DNA from: Colletotrichum lupini
Taxonomy: Eukaryota > Ascomycota > Sordariomycetes > Glomerellales > Glomerellaceae
DNA length: 64,000 nucleotides
NCBI RefSeq assembly: GCF_023278565.1
Contig: NC_064681.1
Location: 3,348,001 to 3,412,000 of the forward strand
Reading direction: 5' to 3'
Below are positions 44,888 through 56,167 of this stretch, in pieces; position 1 is the stretch's first letter, and each line of letters starts with the position of its first letter. Below the pieces are notes generated by a model, which worked only from the letters and a program-made list of their open reading frames with translations, was not told the origin of the DNA and ran no database searches. Made by a program: the position numbers and the translations under genes.

Positions 44888-47800
44888 TTTTATAAGATCG
44901 TAAACGACCTTAGCTATTAACTAAATAAATAGTTCGCGAGCGTAAGCTTAAAAATTATAAAAGTAGTTAATAAATTCCTTTATGGGCGAGGGGTATTACT
45001 AGCGTAATTATAATTACGAGAGCTATACGAAATACTAATAGTAATAATTATAAAAGAGGAATTCGTACTATAGAACTAAGTATAGGTTAATAGAGCATAT
45101 AATTACTTTAACGAATTTAGAAAAAGGGTAAACGACCTAGATTTCCTCCCTATAATTACTAACAGAAATCTATTATTATAAAAGGATATACTAGGGCAAA
45201 ATATAGTACTAGAAGTACGATAATTAATAATTCTACCTATTTTAATTTATAACTCGTTACTATTACTAATACGAAATTCGGCGCTAATTAATTAATAAAA
45301 AAGGAGGTAAACGACCTAAAGTTATTAATAATACATAGCGACGTAGGGATCGTATATAAATACTAAAAATCTAATAATAAATACGAAGTAATTTATAGAC
45401 CTTAAAAAGATCTTTTTAAAAAAGAAATTATATTCTAAGGGGAAGTATAAGGTCTTATAAAAACCCTAATAATGTTTTATAATTACTATAAAAAAGTTAA
45501 AATTAGGGAATACTAGTACTATTTAGTAATTAATATTGTATTCGTAAGTAAAGCCTCTAATTACTATTACGAAGTAGTACGTAATCTTAATTAAAACGAC
45601 TTTTTTAGTATAATTAACGCAATCCGAAGCCGCTTCGAGACTTACGATAGGAACCTAGAGCTCCTATTTAAGCTACGAGCGATTTTTTATATATTTATAG
45701 CTAGGATAATAGAGGGTAAATTGCGAGTAGAGATCCTTAAAGAGCTTATTAATCGAATTAATAAGCTAGTAAAAACCTAGCTAAATAAGGGGATAAATAA
45801 GCAAAAAGTTAAATATTTTTATACCGTAGTTTAGCGTATACTAGAGGTAAAAATAACCCTATACTAAGTACCCGAAAACTACGAAACGCTCTACTCAAGG
45901 CTAAAATTTAGTTTTAATATTAAAACGAGAATACTATACTAAACTTATTTCTAAGCGTATAACGGCCCTTATTAATAATATTAGGTCGATCGAACGTATA
46001 ATAAAAAAAGAAAAGAGGCTAAATACGGTAATTGCTAGTAAAGAGGCCTAGATTCGTTAAATAAGTAGAGATTTAACTTATAAATAGGGTAATAAAAAAG
46101 GTAATATTATATTTATAAAAAGGATAAATATTAGTTAAGTAATTACTCTAAGGAAGAGCGTACTAAATCGTATAAATAATATAGAAAGTCGAGGGTAATA
46201 AACGGTAAAACTAGCCCTCGTCGGTTTAACTAATTTTTTATTATATATAAGGGCAGATCTGGGGGTATAGAACTTAATAACGGTAGCTAAAGTAGCGGCC
46301 TAAAGCATATACCCCCTATAAGAGATTTAGAAAATAAAGAAGATCTTACCCCCTATACTAACGAATTAGATTATAACGAAATCGACGATATTAATTACTC
46401 TTTTTTTACCCTATTAGCCTCTAGAGGATATACGAGGCTAAACGAATAAAAAGTAGTAAAAGCTTTTAATAAATAAGCTTTTATTTACGAATAGTAAAGA
46501 AAGGTCCTTTAAATAACGGATATAAAAGTAGCTAAAAGGGCGAATTTAATAGGGCTAAAGCCTATTCTCTTAACGATTAAAAAAAAAATACTATCTTTTT
46601 TAATATTTAAAAAAAAAGAATATAATACTAAGTAAATTTAGGAGTAGTTAGAGGGGTCCTTTTTATATTACTTAAATCCCTCGAATACTAAGCTCGTATA
46701 GGTATTTTACGTAAGCGAAAAGTATAACTTAAATAATCTTTATAGGATTATCTTAAATACTAGGGTATCGTAATAGTTAACTAAAAAAAAAGGGTAATTC
46801 TAGGCGCTATAGAAGATCGTATTAGTAACGCTTAATACGTTAATAGCGGGTATTATAAGGATTAGTTTTAGCTTAAGTAAGGAAATCGTCGCCCTAAGTA
46901 TAATAAAAATAGAGACGTACTTTAGAACGATAACTTTCTATATTTTACTTATTAATACCTTATTTCTTTTATATTTAAAAAATATAGATTAAGTAGGTAT
47001 TATATTTAATAATACGAAGAATAGAATCTCTAGCGGTAAGTACTTTAAGATAGTTAAATAACGATAGGGGTATATATTTATAAAGCTTATTAATAATACG
47101 AAATCGATTAATTACCTAACGGAAAGTAAGCTTAGAAAACTATACTAAAGATTCGGGTACCTATCGGTTATAAGGCTATATAACCTCTTAAGATAATTAA
47201 GTAATAATAATATCGAAATAGGGGCGCTAGAGTAGTTAATAAAAGTATATTACTAATACTAAATAAATGCGCAGAGCCTACGTAGATTTAAATTTAAATT
47301 ACGTAATAAGCTTAATTTTAACTAGGAAATCGTTATTAATATTTTTTATTTAAATAGTTAGTTAGTACTATATATAATCGACGTAGTTATATCTTTCTAA
47401 GTAAGGTAATTCCTCCGGGATTTATAAATAAAAATAGTATAAATAGCCTTATAAAAAGGCTAGATCGATATATACTAAGGACCGCTAGATAGTATTAGAA
47501 CCGATACTAATACTAGCTTTAAATTAGTAAAATTTAGGGATAATACGACGGCCTACGGTATATAACTAAAAGTCGTACCTATTAAAGCGCACTATAGTAT
47601 TAAAAAAGTAAAAAGGGCATACTAGTAGTTAAAAAGGGCGTTTAGAATTATTAAAGAGGAAAATCCGGATTCTATTAATAATAAATACCTCTAAATAGTA
47701 CTTAAATACTATAACGATATTATAGGGCCTAACGGACTTATATTAACGCTATTAGTATTTAGAGTATATTTAAAAACGACCTTAGCCTCGCTACTATCGC

Positions 47801-50045
47801 TAAGTATAAGCTAACGAGCCTAAGTAATTAAAAAAGTAATACGGGCACTGTGCGAGGTAAGTATAAGAAAGTAAGTTAACGAAGTAATTACTACGCACAA
47901 TAGGCCCGATATAGGGGATAATTTAAATATATTACTAAGTTTAAATATATAAGTATAGCGCGAAATTACTTAATAATAGGCTAGGCTATATAAGTTAATT
48001 TCCGTTAACGAGCGCTCTTATATAGTTATAAGAGATCGTAACTAGCTACTCGAAGTATTAATTATAATAGTTAGACCGTACTATATAGATCTTAATAAAG
48101 TAATTTCTAACTTATAAAAAGAAAAAGAGCTAGGGGAAACTATATAACCCGTAGTAGAGGTATAAGAAATTATCCTTAATAAAATCGTCGTAGTAGTACT
48201 AATAGACGACGAGGAAGAGGAAATTATTAAAAGGGTACTAATACTACTAGTAAAACGTCGCAAAAAACTACGATAATAAGCCCTAACGCGGCAATTTATT
48301 ATTAATAACGAGGTAATTAATACTTTTTATATAGTAAAAGAGAAAGCCGATTTCGAGCTAGTAGTTAAACTACGTAAAGAAGGCGTAATTATAATTATTA
48401 AAAAGCTATATAAGGGATTAGATCTTATTAAAATAAATACTTTTTATAATCGAGGGGTCTATCGATTTATCTTATATAACTTAGAAAAATATATAAACCT
48501 CTATATATTTAAATTATAAATAGTTTATAAGATTAAAAAGAAAGGAATACCCTAGCCGTATAAGAAGTCTAAATATGTAATTTAGGGGTATAGTAACGTT
48601 AAAAAAGCGACGTTACTTATATAATCGCTTATTATATAGCGCTATAGCTAACGATTAATAATAATACTAATAGTATCGCTATAAAAAAATAGATATAAGA
48701 TTTAGAGCCGTAATATTACCTAGGCTTATACCTAATTAGCTACAGGGCTTATAAGGAAAATCCTAGCCTATTTACTAAAAGAAATAGCTAATAAGTACTT
48801 AGAAAGTACGATTATTAAAGTACTTAAGCTACTATATAAGCTCGTAAAATCGGGTACTTATTAATAAGCTACTTACTACGATTTTTATATTAATTAACTA
48901 TTAATAATTATTTTTACGTACGACCCGTATTTATTAATTATAAAGTATAAAGGCGACTAATTTAGGATCGTCGGAATATAGACCGACGATATATTAGGCT
49001 TATTTAATATTAACTTTATAAAAAAGGAGGATAAAGAGCTTTAGAAAGCGGGCTTCGTAATAAAGCTAAAAGAGGTCCTTATAATAGATACCCCCCTAGT
49101 ATTTAATAACGGGATTTTTATAATTAAAGGGGAAACCGTTATTTTTTAATAAAAGGGGTAGAGCGAAAAGATTAACTTTATTAATCCGAACGTAATTAAC
49201 GTTAAGAAGTAATATAAGGCTAAGCTTGCGTAAGGGGTATATATTACGAGTATTTATTAACTTAAGGCGATTTTTAACTATATTAAGGTAATATAAGCTA
49301 TAGATCTAACCGAACGAGACGTCGAGGTACTTAATAAGTAGCTTAAGTAGTAATAAACGAATCTTAATCGAGGTCTTATTTACTACCTAATCGACTTTAT
49401 AATTAATAAGCTCTATATCTTCGTTAATAGGTTATTTACGAATAATAATAACCTTATTTCGTAATTAGGGTATATTATTATCCTAGCTAACGAGAGTATA
49501 AGTAAGAGCGAATTTATTATATATAATAATATAATTTACTACTCGTTAACTAAAAATAAGTAAGTAATAAGAAGTATATTAGCGTCGGAGGTTTATAATA
49601 TAGTTAACGGCGTTAACTTCTCTTATATAATTTTAATAATACTAAGGAAGATTACCGATCGAATTAGCCTTCTACTTATTTTAATAGTTATTTATATTAA
49701 TTCTTACTTACTATATAAATACCTCGTTAAATTAGGAACGACGAAGGAAAAGAGGCTTATAATCGATATTATAGCCTTTAGGTAATCGTACGAAAGGCGT
49801 AAGATACTCGAGATTTATTAAATTAATAGTAAAAATAACCTCGTAAATACTTTTATAAAAGTAGTATTAAATAAGGGATTAGAGTAATTCGTAAGTAGTA
49901 GAAAAGTTATTATACGAATAGAGGGATAGGTTATATAAAAAGAGTAGAGAAAAGAGGGAAAAGGAGACGACTTAGTAAACGGGCCCGAGGTCGAATTATA
50001 CCTCTAACTATAGCGGTTAAATTGATAAAAAAAAGAGAAAGTTAG

Positions 50046-50250
50046 TATTAAATTAGAAGTCTAATTCGACCGCAGTATATAGCTAACTATATAAGGGCTA
50101 ATTAAGGGCCCTATTTACGATTATTATAGCTAGCCTAACCTATAGTTAGAACCTCCTTTTTATACCTAATACGTAGATATTTATATAGTTTAATTAATCT
50201 CTTTGTTAACTACGGTTCGAACTAACTACCCTGTAATAGGGATACTAACA
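50046..50250 (+). repeat. 3' LTR of the copia element
   Basis: 205 bp. Its left part is heavily C-to-T/G-to-A changed relative to the 5' LTR, its right 50 bp is unmutated. It ends TAACA and is followed by the CAGGA duplication. Confidence 0.92.
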
Positions 50251-50255
50251 CAGGA

Positions 50256-51389
50256 GGAACCGAGGGCAACACACAAACTCAGATGTTGAACCTATATGAT
50301 CAACTGCGAGCCGGGTCTCGCTGGTTCGACTTGCGTGTTTCCAGCATTCATCAGGTTGTCAACTGTTGCGGCAACTACGACTTCTGGACGATGCACGTGG
50401 CTGATGAGGTTGCGGACGTCGTACTTGGGAGAACGGGAGAGAAATTGGACGACGTCATCAAGGAAATTAATCGATTCACGGATGAGAATCCTGGCGAGGT
50501 CATCTTCTTGCAGTTCCGCTATCTGCTTGGTGTCCGCAATGTGCCGAGCTATGGCCCCATCTACTGGGATGAAGGTATCAAGAACAAGTTCTTCGACAAA
50601 CTCAAAGAGATCAAAAATCGGTGCCCTGGACTTGGTAAGAGTTTGCAAACGTCGAAGATTGGCGATTTGATGGACAAGAATGATAACAAGGGCTGCGTGC
50701 TTATCTTCTTGAACACCCAGCATCTGTCTAAGGAGATTCCTGATGACCGCAAGCATACTTCAATCGGCGAGGGCATCTATAACATCAATCATATCGACTT
50801 GACTGATGCGTGGCCTGAAAAGGAAGATACGAAAGAGATGGCTGAAAAGGCGATAAAGATGTGGAGAGGAAGGCCAGATGGCATTTTCCACATCGGCCAG
50901 TGGCTCAGTACACCGCATCCCTTGACATCGACGTTTACCTACGACCTCCAGTCAATCGCCGTTCTGCCTACCAACCCCGCACTCTACTGGAAGGGCGTGA
51001 ATGAGATCTCGTACGAATACTACCCCAACGTCCTCTTGGTCGACTACATTGGCATGGTGATCAAGAATGAGCCTGGATGGGATTCGTTGAGTGCTGAGTT
51101 GTATACTCTGGCGATCGGTCTTAACTTGTACACAATCAGCGAGAACTGCACCATCAGCCCGAGAAGGTCCCCTTTACTCGCAAGTCCGAAGAATTTAAGG
51201 AAGCCTCCGAGCCCCTTAGTATCGCAATTCAACGGCATAATTTATGCGAATGGGACGACTGTTAATGACCCGCCGCTTGGCCTTCATCCGGGTCGCGTCG
51301 AGGTTTTGAAGAACGGCACAATTTTCAGCAATGGCACAGTCCTGGAAGAGAGTGTACCCAACCCGGACTTCAACTCTATTCGGTTTTGA
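50256..51389 (+). pseudogene. 3' piece of the split gene: rest of the PI-PLC-like phosphodiesterase
   Basis: With one CAGGA copy discounted, the frame resumes at 50256 with codon 840 and runs 377 codons to TGA at 51387-51389. It completes the phosphodiesterase: LYDQLRAGSRWFDLRV (the strand after the first catalytic His in PI-PLC X domains), DFWTMHVADEV, GEVIFLQFRY, GIYNINHIDLTDAWP, IFHIGQWLSTP and NVLLVDYIGM. The tail NGTTVNDPPLGLHPGRVEVL is polar with several NGT glycosylation sites. This family cleaves phosphodiester head groups such as GPI or phosphatidylinositol and is often secreted. The ATG at 50283 could be taken for a gene start, but it lies inside the domain and lacks the catalytic GTHDSG, which is in the middle piece. 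No stops have accumulated. Confidence 0.85.
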
Positions 51390-51812
51390 GGCTACACAGC
51401 GGTCTTTTTAACACTTTGCAGGCACATTCACTAGTTTGGTCAACTTAGTAAAGTTTCTACTTGATAGATGGACACGTCTTTGAAGTCATAATCAAATGTG
51501 CGAAGTGAGCGTGTCATGAAACTGTGTAGTATTGAGAAAAGTCGAGTTGGGGTCGTAGTGCAGTTCGATATTAATATGTACATGCAAAGCCCCGCTAGTC
51601 CCAAACCTGCCCTCTCTGGCCAGGCCCATGTCTTTTCTTGCCAATTAGGGCCTCGCTCATATTTGCTTTGCCTCCTTGGCGCATTACTCTGAAGGGCTTG
51701 ATCGTGTATAAGAGACAAAGCCCAAGCACATTTCCAGGCCCGAAATCCCTTCGTCAGTTCAACCAAACCCGTTCCAATCCAGTTGCGTCTTCGGCGCCCT
51801 GGCGAGATAGTC
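51390..51812. other. Short intergenic region
   Basis: About 420 bp between the split gene and the next coding region. No recognisable element or RNA gene is present. Confidence 0.4.
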
Positions 51813-52679
51813 ATGTCTTCTACCATCACAGAATCCGTTCCGGCCACAACCACTGAACACCTCGCCATAACCACGCCTTTCGTGCAGCCGCCAGACTGTT
51901 CAAACCAATGGACTACGACAAAAACGTCGCACCGGTCTCTTGTTTCAATCTCCGGCAGCGAAGTATACCGCGACGTCATATCGAAGGTCTCTGTCTCTGC
52001 TCCCTCATCATCATGCTATCCCTCTGGATGGGACCGCGTCGCAGAGTACAGCCGGCTCAATTTCAGCCCGGGCGTGTGCCCCGAAGGATGGACGTATTAT
52101 AGCATGGCACACACATACACCGAGGGCCCTACATCAGCTTACTGCTGCAATAGGTTGGCTTGCACCATTTTCTTCATCACTGCAAATCTTGCTTGTCGTG
52201 TCTATGACTTGACCGCTGACTAGAGGTGGAGTGGATTCAATTACACTCGGGTCAATGGAATGGCGTGCGCCGCATGGCGCCCAAAGACCGAAGCCCTTTC
52301 CAACCCCGAGGACGCGAAATCGGACCAAGTGCTCATGATACATACACCATGGACCGTGACTTGGGATGCATCTGATACTGCGACCTTGACGCCAAAGCTA
52401 CCGACATTGGCGAGCCCAATGATAGTACCGACGTGGACAACTGGTCAGACGATCCCGGATGGAGTTTATGACTACAAACCGCCAAGACTTGAGAGTATGC
52501 CTGACCCTACAAAAGACAGTCTTTTCATGTTCCTATTGGTTGGATGTCCTGTAATTTTTTTCGTGTTGGTCTGCTCATGCGTGTTTTGCTGCGTAAGGAG
52601 CTGCAGAAAGAAGAGGCGGCAGAGAAAGGTTGTGATTGTCGCGGCAACGCCCGCCGCACCTACTTCGCCACCTAAGTGA
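51813..52679 (+). CDS. Hypothetical single-pass membrane protein with Cys-rich ectodomain
   Basis: Two exons, 51813-52153 and 52232-52679, give 262 residues. The join restores YCCNSGFNYTRVNGMACAAW. The N-terminus is Ser/Thr-rich. The ectodomain has CYPSGWDR, FSPGVCPEGWTYYSMA and the YCC motif, a pattern I associate with a common but uncharacterised family of fungal surface proteins. One hydrophobic segment (SLFMFLLVGCPVIFFVLVCS, about residues 205-230) is followed by a Cys/Arg/Lys-rich stop-transfer, CCVRSCRKKRRQRK, and a short Pro/Ala tail. No classical signal peptide is obvious at the N-terminus, so topology is inferred from the positive tail. The donor is GTTGGC, weaker than consensus. Function is unknown. 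Confidence 0.65.
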
Positions 52680-54325
52680 GAAGTGAGCCTCTGGATAGAG
52701 AATCTCTTCATGATGGAGTTTTGGCGTGAAACCTTATCTTGTAAATACTTTCAACAAATCTTGAGCTCTTTGATTACCTACGTGTTGCTGGATTTGAGAT
52801 AGCCTTAGTAGGCTTTGGCTTCGCTGTTTCAAGACGCAATTCAAATGAGCCTCTCTGAAGACCATACTGAAGAACTGTTCATAGGATTACTGCCAACACG
52901 TTGCGAACATGATGCCGTTGATCGCGTGCAGCAAACAATTCTTTCTCCCCGTGACACAATGTTGTTTTGCTGGAGAAAGGGGGCTCACCCTTACTTCCCA
53001 TGCTTCGCATAAGCCTGCGGCCAGTCGCCTTGAAGTCGTAGTACAACGCCGGACTGTACATGAGATTGAAGCAGTCAAAGCATGTAGTTGTCTTGAATTT
53101 ATTGAAAGGAGTATGTATCACCGAGAAACCAAGAATACTCGTGTGACTGCCCTCGAAGCGACTACTGTCTCGTAGGCAAGATCTTTCGAAGTTGATCGTG
53201 AGCTGTGGGATATCGGTGTGTAAGGAACGTTAACACATATCTCTGTTGCCTCATCACAATACGGCCGAATTTATTGTTACGAATCTGCTGATCGAGAGAA
53301 GGAACGCAACGTTGGTTGAGGTTCGGAGAGGAAAAGCCTACATAATCACAGCTGATGGGCCGGCCCATGTGCACTTGAGCAATAACAGGTGCGCTGCACT
53401 TCATTGGCTCATTGCTCTTCTGGGTGCATTTTGAACATGGGAACTCGCTTGAGTGAAGATCAAATGCACATTGACTTGGGGTGGAGTGCGGTCTGAGAAG
53501 AAGCTGCCCTTGGCAGTGTAGCGTGACGTGGCTTCCGAGTAGTAGAGGCCAAGTCTCTCTCACATTCGTCCGCGAAGTAGAAATTCACTATCAAAAACTC
53601 TTCAGCAACCCCCTGACCAATTGACAATGATGCGATAGTGGACATATTCGAAACAACTACTCGTTAGGATGTTCTTTGCCGGCTGAAACTGGATTGCAAG
53701 CTGTTAAGCTGAGGTCACATGCAGGTAAATCATTAAGCAAATTTCAGTTGCTTTTGATCCAGCTGAGATTGGGAGGATTCACTTCATCTACTCGGCCCAG
53801 CGCAATTTCACAACCAACGCAGGCGAGGACGCTGGGCTCTGCACAAGTAGGGCGCAGCTAGAAGCTGGACTTGGCACCAGGCAACGTTGAACGTAGTGAT
53901 TCGATCTTCTCCCTGCAAAAACGGATCCTTGCTTCGCAGTACATGTGAGTAGCCGGACAACGAGCTGTTGGAACCATTGGGATCGGAGTTCCAGACAGGC
54001 GAGGCCCCAAATTAGACCCAACCAACAAGCTAAACGAAGGCCCGATCACATCTGGCAGAAACTTCTCATGATTCGTCGAGAACCTTGCAGATTCGAGCAT
54101 TCTTCTTGGCCCGTCGGCTGTCTTGTCTTTTCTGGTGACGCTTTCCTGCCGCAGGCCACGCTTGGCTGTCATTGAGGCACATACATGTATCACCGAGAGT
54201 AGGACCCATTGGGTTTCCCCGACATCATTCCTCCAACAACAACCCTTTAGTTCAGCTATCAGCTTCGCCATTGTTTTCTGTGCGTTCTATCTACATCCCG
54301 AGCAGGCTCTCGCTGCTCGGTCGCG
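52680..54325. other. Intergenic, no gene seen
   Basis: About 1.65 kb of normal-composition DNA. The longest frame (133 codons, 53,162-53,563, minus) has no recognisable content. No repeats, RNA genes or RIP signature were seen. Confidence 0.4.
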
Positions 54326-55568
54326 ATGAGGGCCACGGCAGTTGTCCTCGCGGCAGTAATTCACTTCGCATACGCTCAAGAGATAGACGATATTCCTGCA
54401 TGTGCTCAGGATTGTCTGGGTGAAAGCCCTACGGAAAACTGTCACATATTGAGGAAACCTGATTGTGCTTGCCGTCTTGGAACGAGCGATCTCTTTCGTG
54501 CCCAATGGGCCGCTTGCATAAAAAGATTTTGCAGGTACCAAGAAAAAACAATCCAAGGTATGCTTCTCTTGATCTCACAATGAGAAAGCTTCTCTGTCTT
54601 TCACTATCTTCGACTCTGAAGCGCTGTATTGACGCTAAGTTCAAGATGTGTGGCCCCCCTTTGCGGCCTACTGCGTCGCCAATGGCTGGCTCAATACTTT
54701 CCAGACGGATGTGATTTCTACAGCGACCTTGACAGAAACACAACCCAGTATCATCACCATTACTCAATCCGCCACTTACGATGTCGGTGGCACGTATGCA
54801 ACCGTGAGTATCGAGACATCCACATCATGGACAGAGTCTGGCTCGACCGCATCACAAACCATCACATCAACGACGCAATCAACAACCTCTATACCCGAAT
54901 CTACTCCTACCGCCGAATCTACGTCTACGATTGATGGTGACAATAGTGACTCCTCCTCGGATCGGTTATCGACGGGAGTGAAGGCTGGAATTGGTGCTGG
55001 AGCTGCCCTAGCGGCAATGCTGGCTGTAATCCTACTCTTTTGGTGGCGAAAGAGGAACAAGGCCAGCCAGAATGTTGGTAAGGAGGATAATATCACACCA
55101 GAGCTCGGCGGCGAGGACAAATCCAACAGATATGAGTTGGATTCATATACGGCACCATTGGAAGCCGACAAGAAAAACCCCGTAATATTTTCAAATCAAC
55201 AGAATCAGATAATGGCCGAGCTGGACGGAACTCCGTGCGCATCGCCTGAGCCCAAAATTCACGAAAGCCTCGAGGTCACGCCTTCAGTTGAGCAGGACAC
55301 GGTATCACCGGAGGTCGTGTCCACGATTTCGCTCCCAAAGTCGCCCCTATCATCTGCAACAAGTCGGATGTCACCGCCCATAATTGGAGATCGTATCAAT
55401 TCCTCGCCGGAACCTCCTATTGCAGATATGGCTGAGCTGGAGCACCTGCTACATGAAGAGCGGCTCTTGAGGGACAGGAGGCAGACGTTGGAGCAGTTGC
55501 AGCGGATACAAGCGGATGAACTTGCTTTGGGGGAGCGAATCAGGACTCTGCGGCAAAGTCGCAACTAG
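54326..55568 (+). CDS. CFEM-domain membrane protein
   Basis: Exons 54326-54557 and 54646-55568 give 384 residues. A signal peptide (MRATAVVLAAVIHFAYA) precedes a CFEM domain with eight cysteines at 26, 30, 39, 47, 49, 64, 69 and 87. The spacing PAC-x3-C, DCAC and C-x4-C fits the family; D46 before CAC is the position that ligates heme in Candida CFEM proteins. The intron falls between cysteines 7 and 8, and joining gives QDVWPPFAAYC. A Ser/Thr-rich stalk (about residues 95-185), one membrane helix (about 190-211) with an RKRNK stop, and a long cytosolic tail ending in a charged coiled-coil-like segment (AELEHLLHEERLLRDRRQTL) follow. CFEM proteins serve in heme/iron uptake, wall structure or host sensing. 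With a TM and tail rather than a GPI signal, a sensing role is possible but unproven. Confidence 0.85.
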
Positions 55569-56167
55569 GGATAAGCATCCAAGCACGCTGCTTCACGAGG
55601 CTTCCAGGGTAATCGTTCATCAAGTGCGTTGCCTGTCATACGAGTCTTGACCAAAAGAGGCCCAGGAACAAGGGCTGCTATGATAGATTTAAAGCATGCT
55701 CAAGTAATCATAATACTGACTGTTCCATACATGTAGTCATACAGCCAAAAACTAAGTCCGGTGGAGACCTTTGGCAGAATTTCGGCTGAAGTCAATGTTT
55801 TTTCTTTTCTGATTCCGCACAGATACATGCATCGAAGCACGATGACGTCGCACGAAACTCCCAACCCACCGGGCCACAGATACCTGAGATAGTTAGTTAT
55901 CATTATGGCTGAATAACACCGAGGTCAAATTTCGAATGAGGGGAACCTTCGAACCGACGATATGCGGAAAAGTGTTTCCGACCCGTCTGAAGTCCTATCC
56001 CACTACACACCATCTTGGAGGTAGCGGGGAAATCTCGACCTACATCATAGATCTTCCTCGAGCAGCACCAGTTCGGTTGGTCTCAACTTCAACTTCACAC
56101 GCCATTCTTTAAACTACAGCCCTGTGTATACTTACCTTATTCTTATCTTATTCGACGAAGCACAATT
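55569..56167. other. Intergenic, alcohol dehydrogenase promoter side
   Basis: 600 bp holding the CFEM gene 3' end and the dehydrogenase 5' region. A pyrimidine/TTATTC-rich leader lies just before the ATG at 56168. No other feature was seen. Confidence 0.4.

Larger units (their letters stand above)
42043..50250 (+). mobile_element. RIP-degraded Ty1/copia LTR retrotransposon
   Basis: An 8,208-bp element, including a nested 780-bp insertion and its 8-bp duplication, with 205-bp LTRs and target duplication CAGGA (42038-42042 and 50251-50255). It lies in the same orientation as the host gene. Conceptual reading through stops shows a pre-integrase motif at about 47,140-47,200 (RFGYLSVIRLYNLL), integrase at about 47,330-47,900 (AHYSIKKVKRAY, IIKEENPDS, GPNGLILTLLVF), reverse transcriptase at about 48,380-49,250 and RNase H at about 49,500-49,900 (SILASEVYNIVNG, LVKLGTTKEKRLIIDI, SYERRKILEIY). 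Integrase before RT defines copia order. The sequence is saturated with stops and TA dinucleotides. Gag (about 42,400-46,900) is unrecognisable. It cannot encode protein. Confidence 0.9.

Noticed and set aside
50283..51389. Stand-alone 368-codon PLC gene
   Set aside because: It begins inside the catalytic domain, lacks the GTHDSG strand, and nine host codons precede the ATG back to the target duplication.
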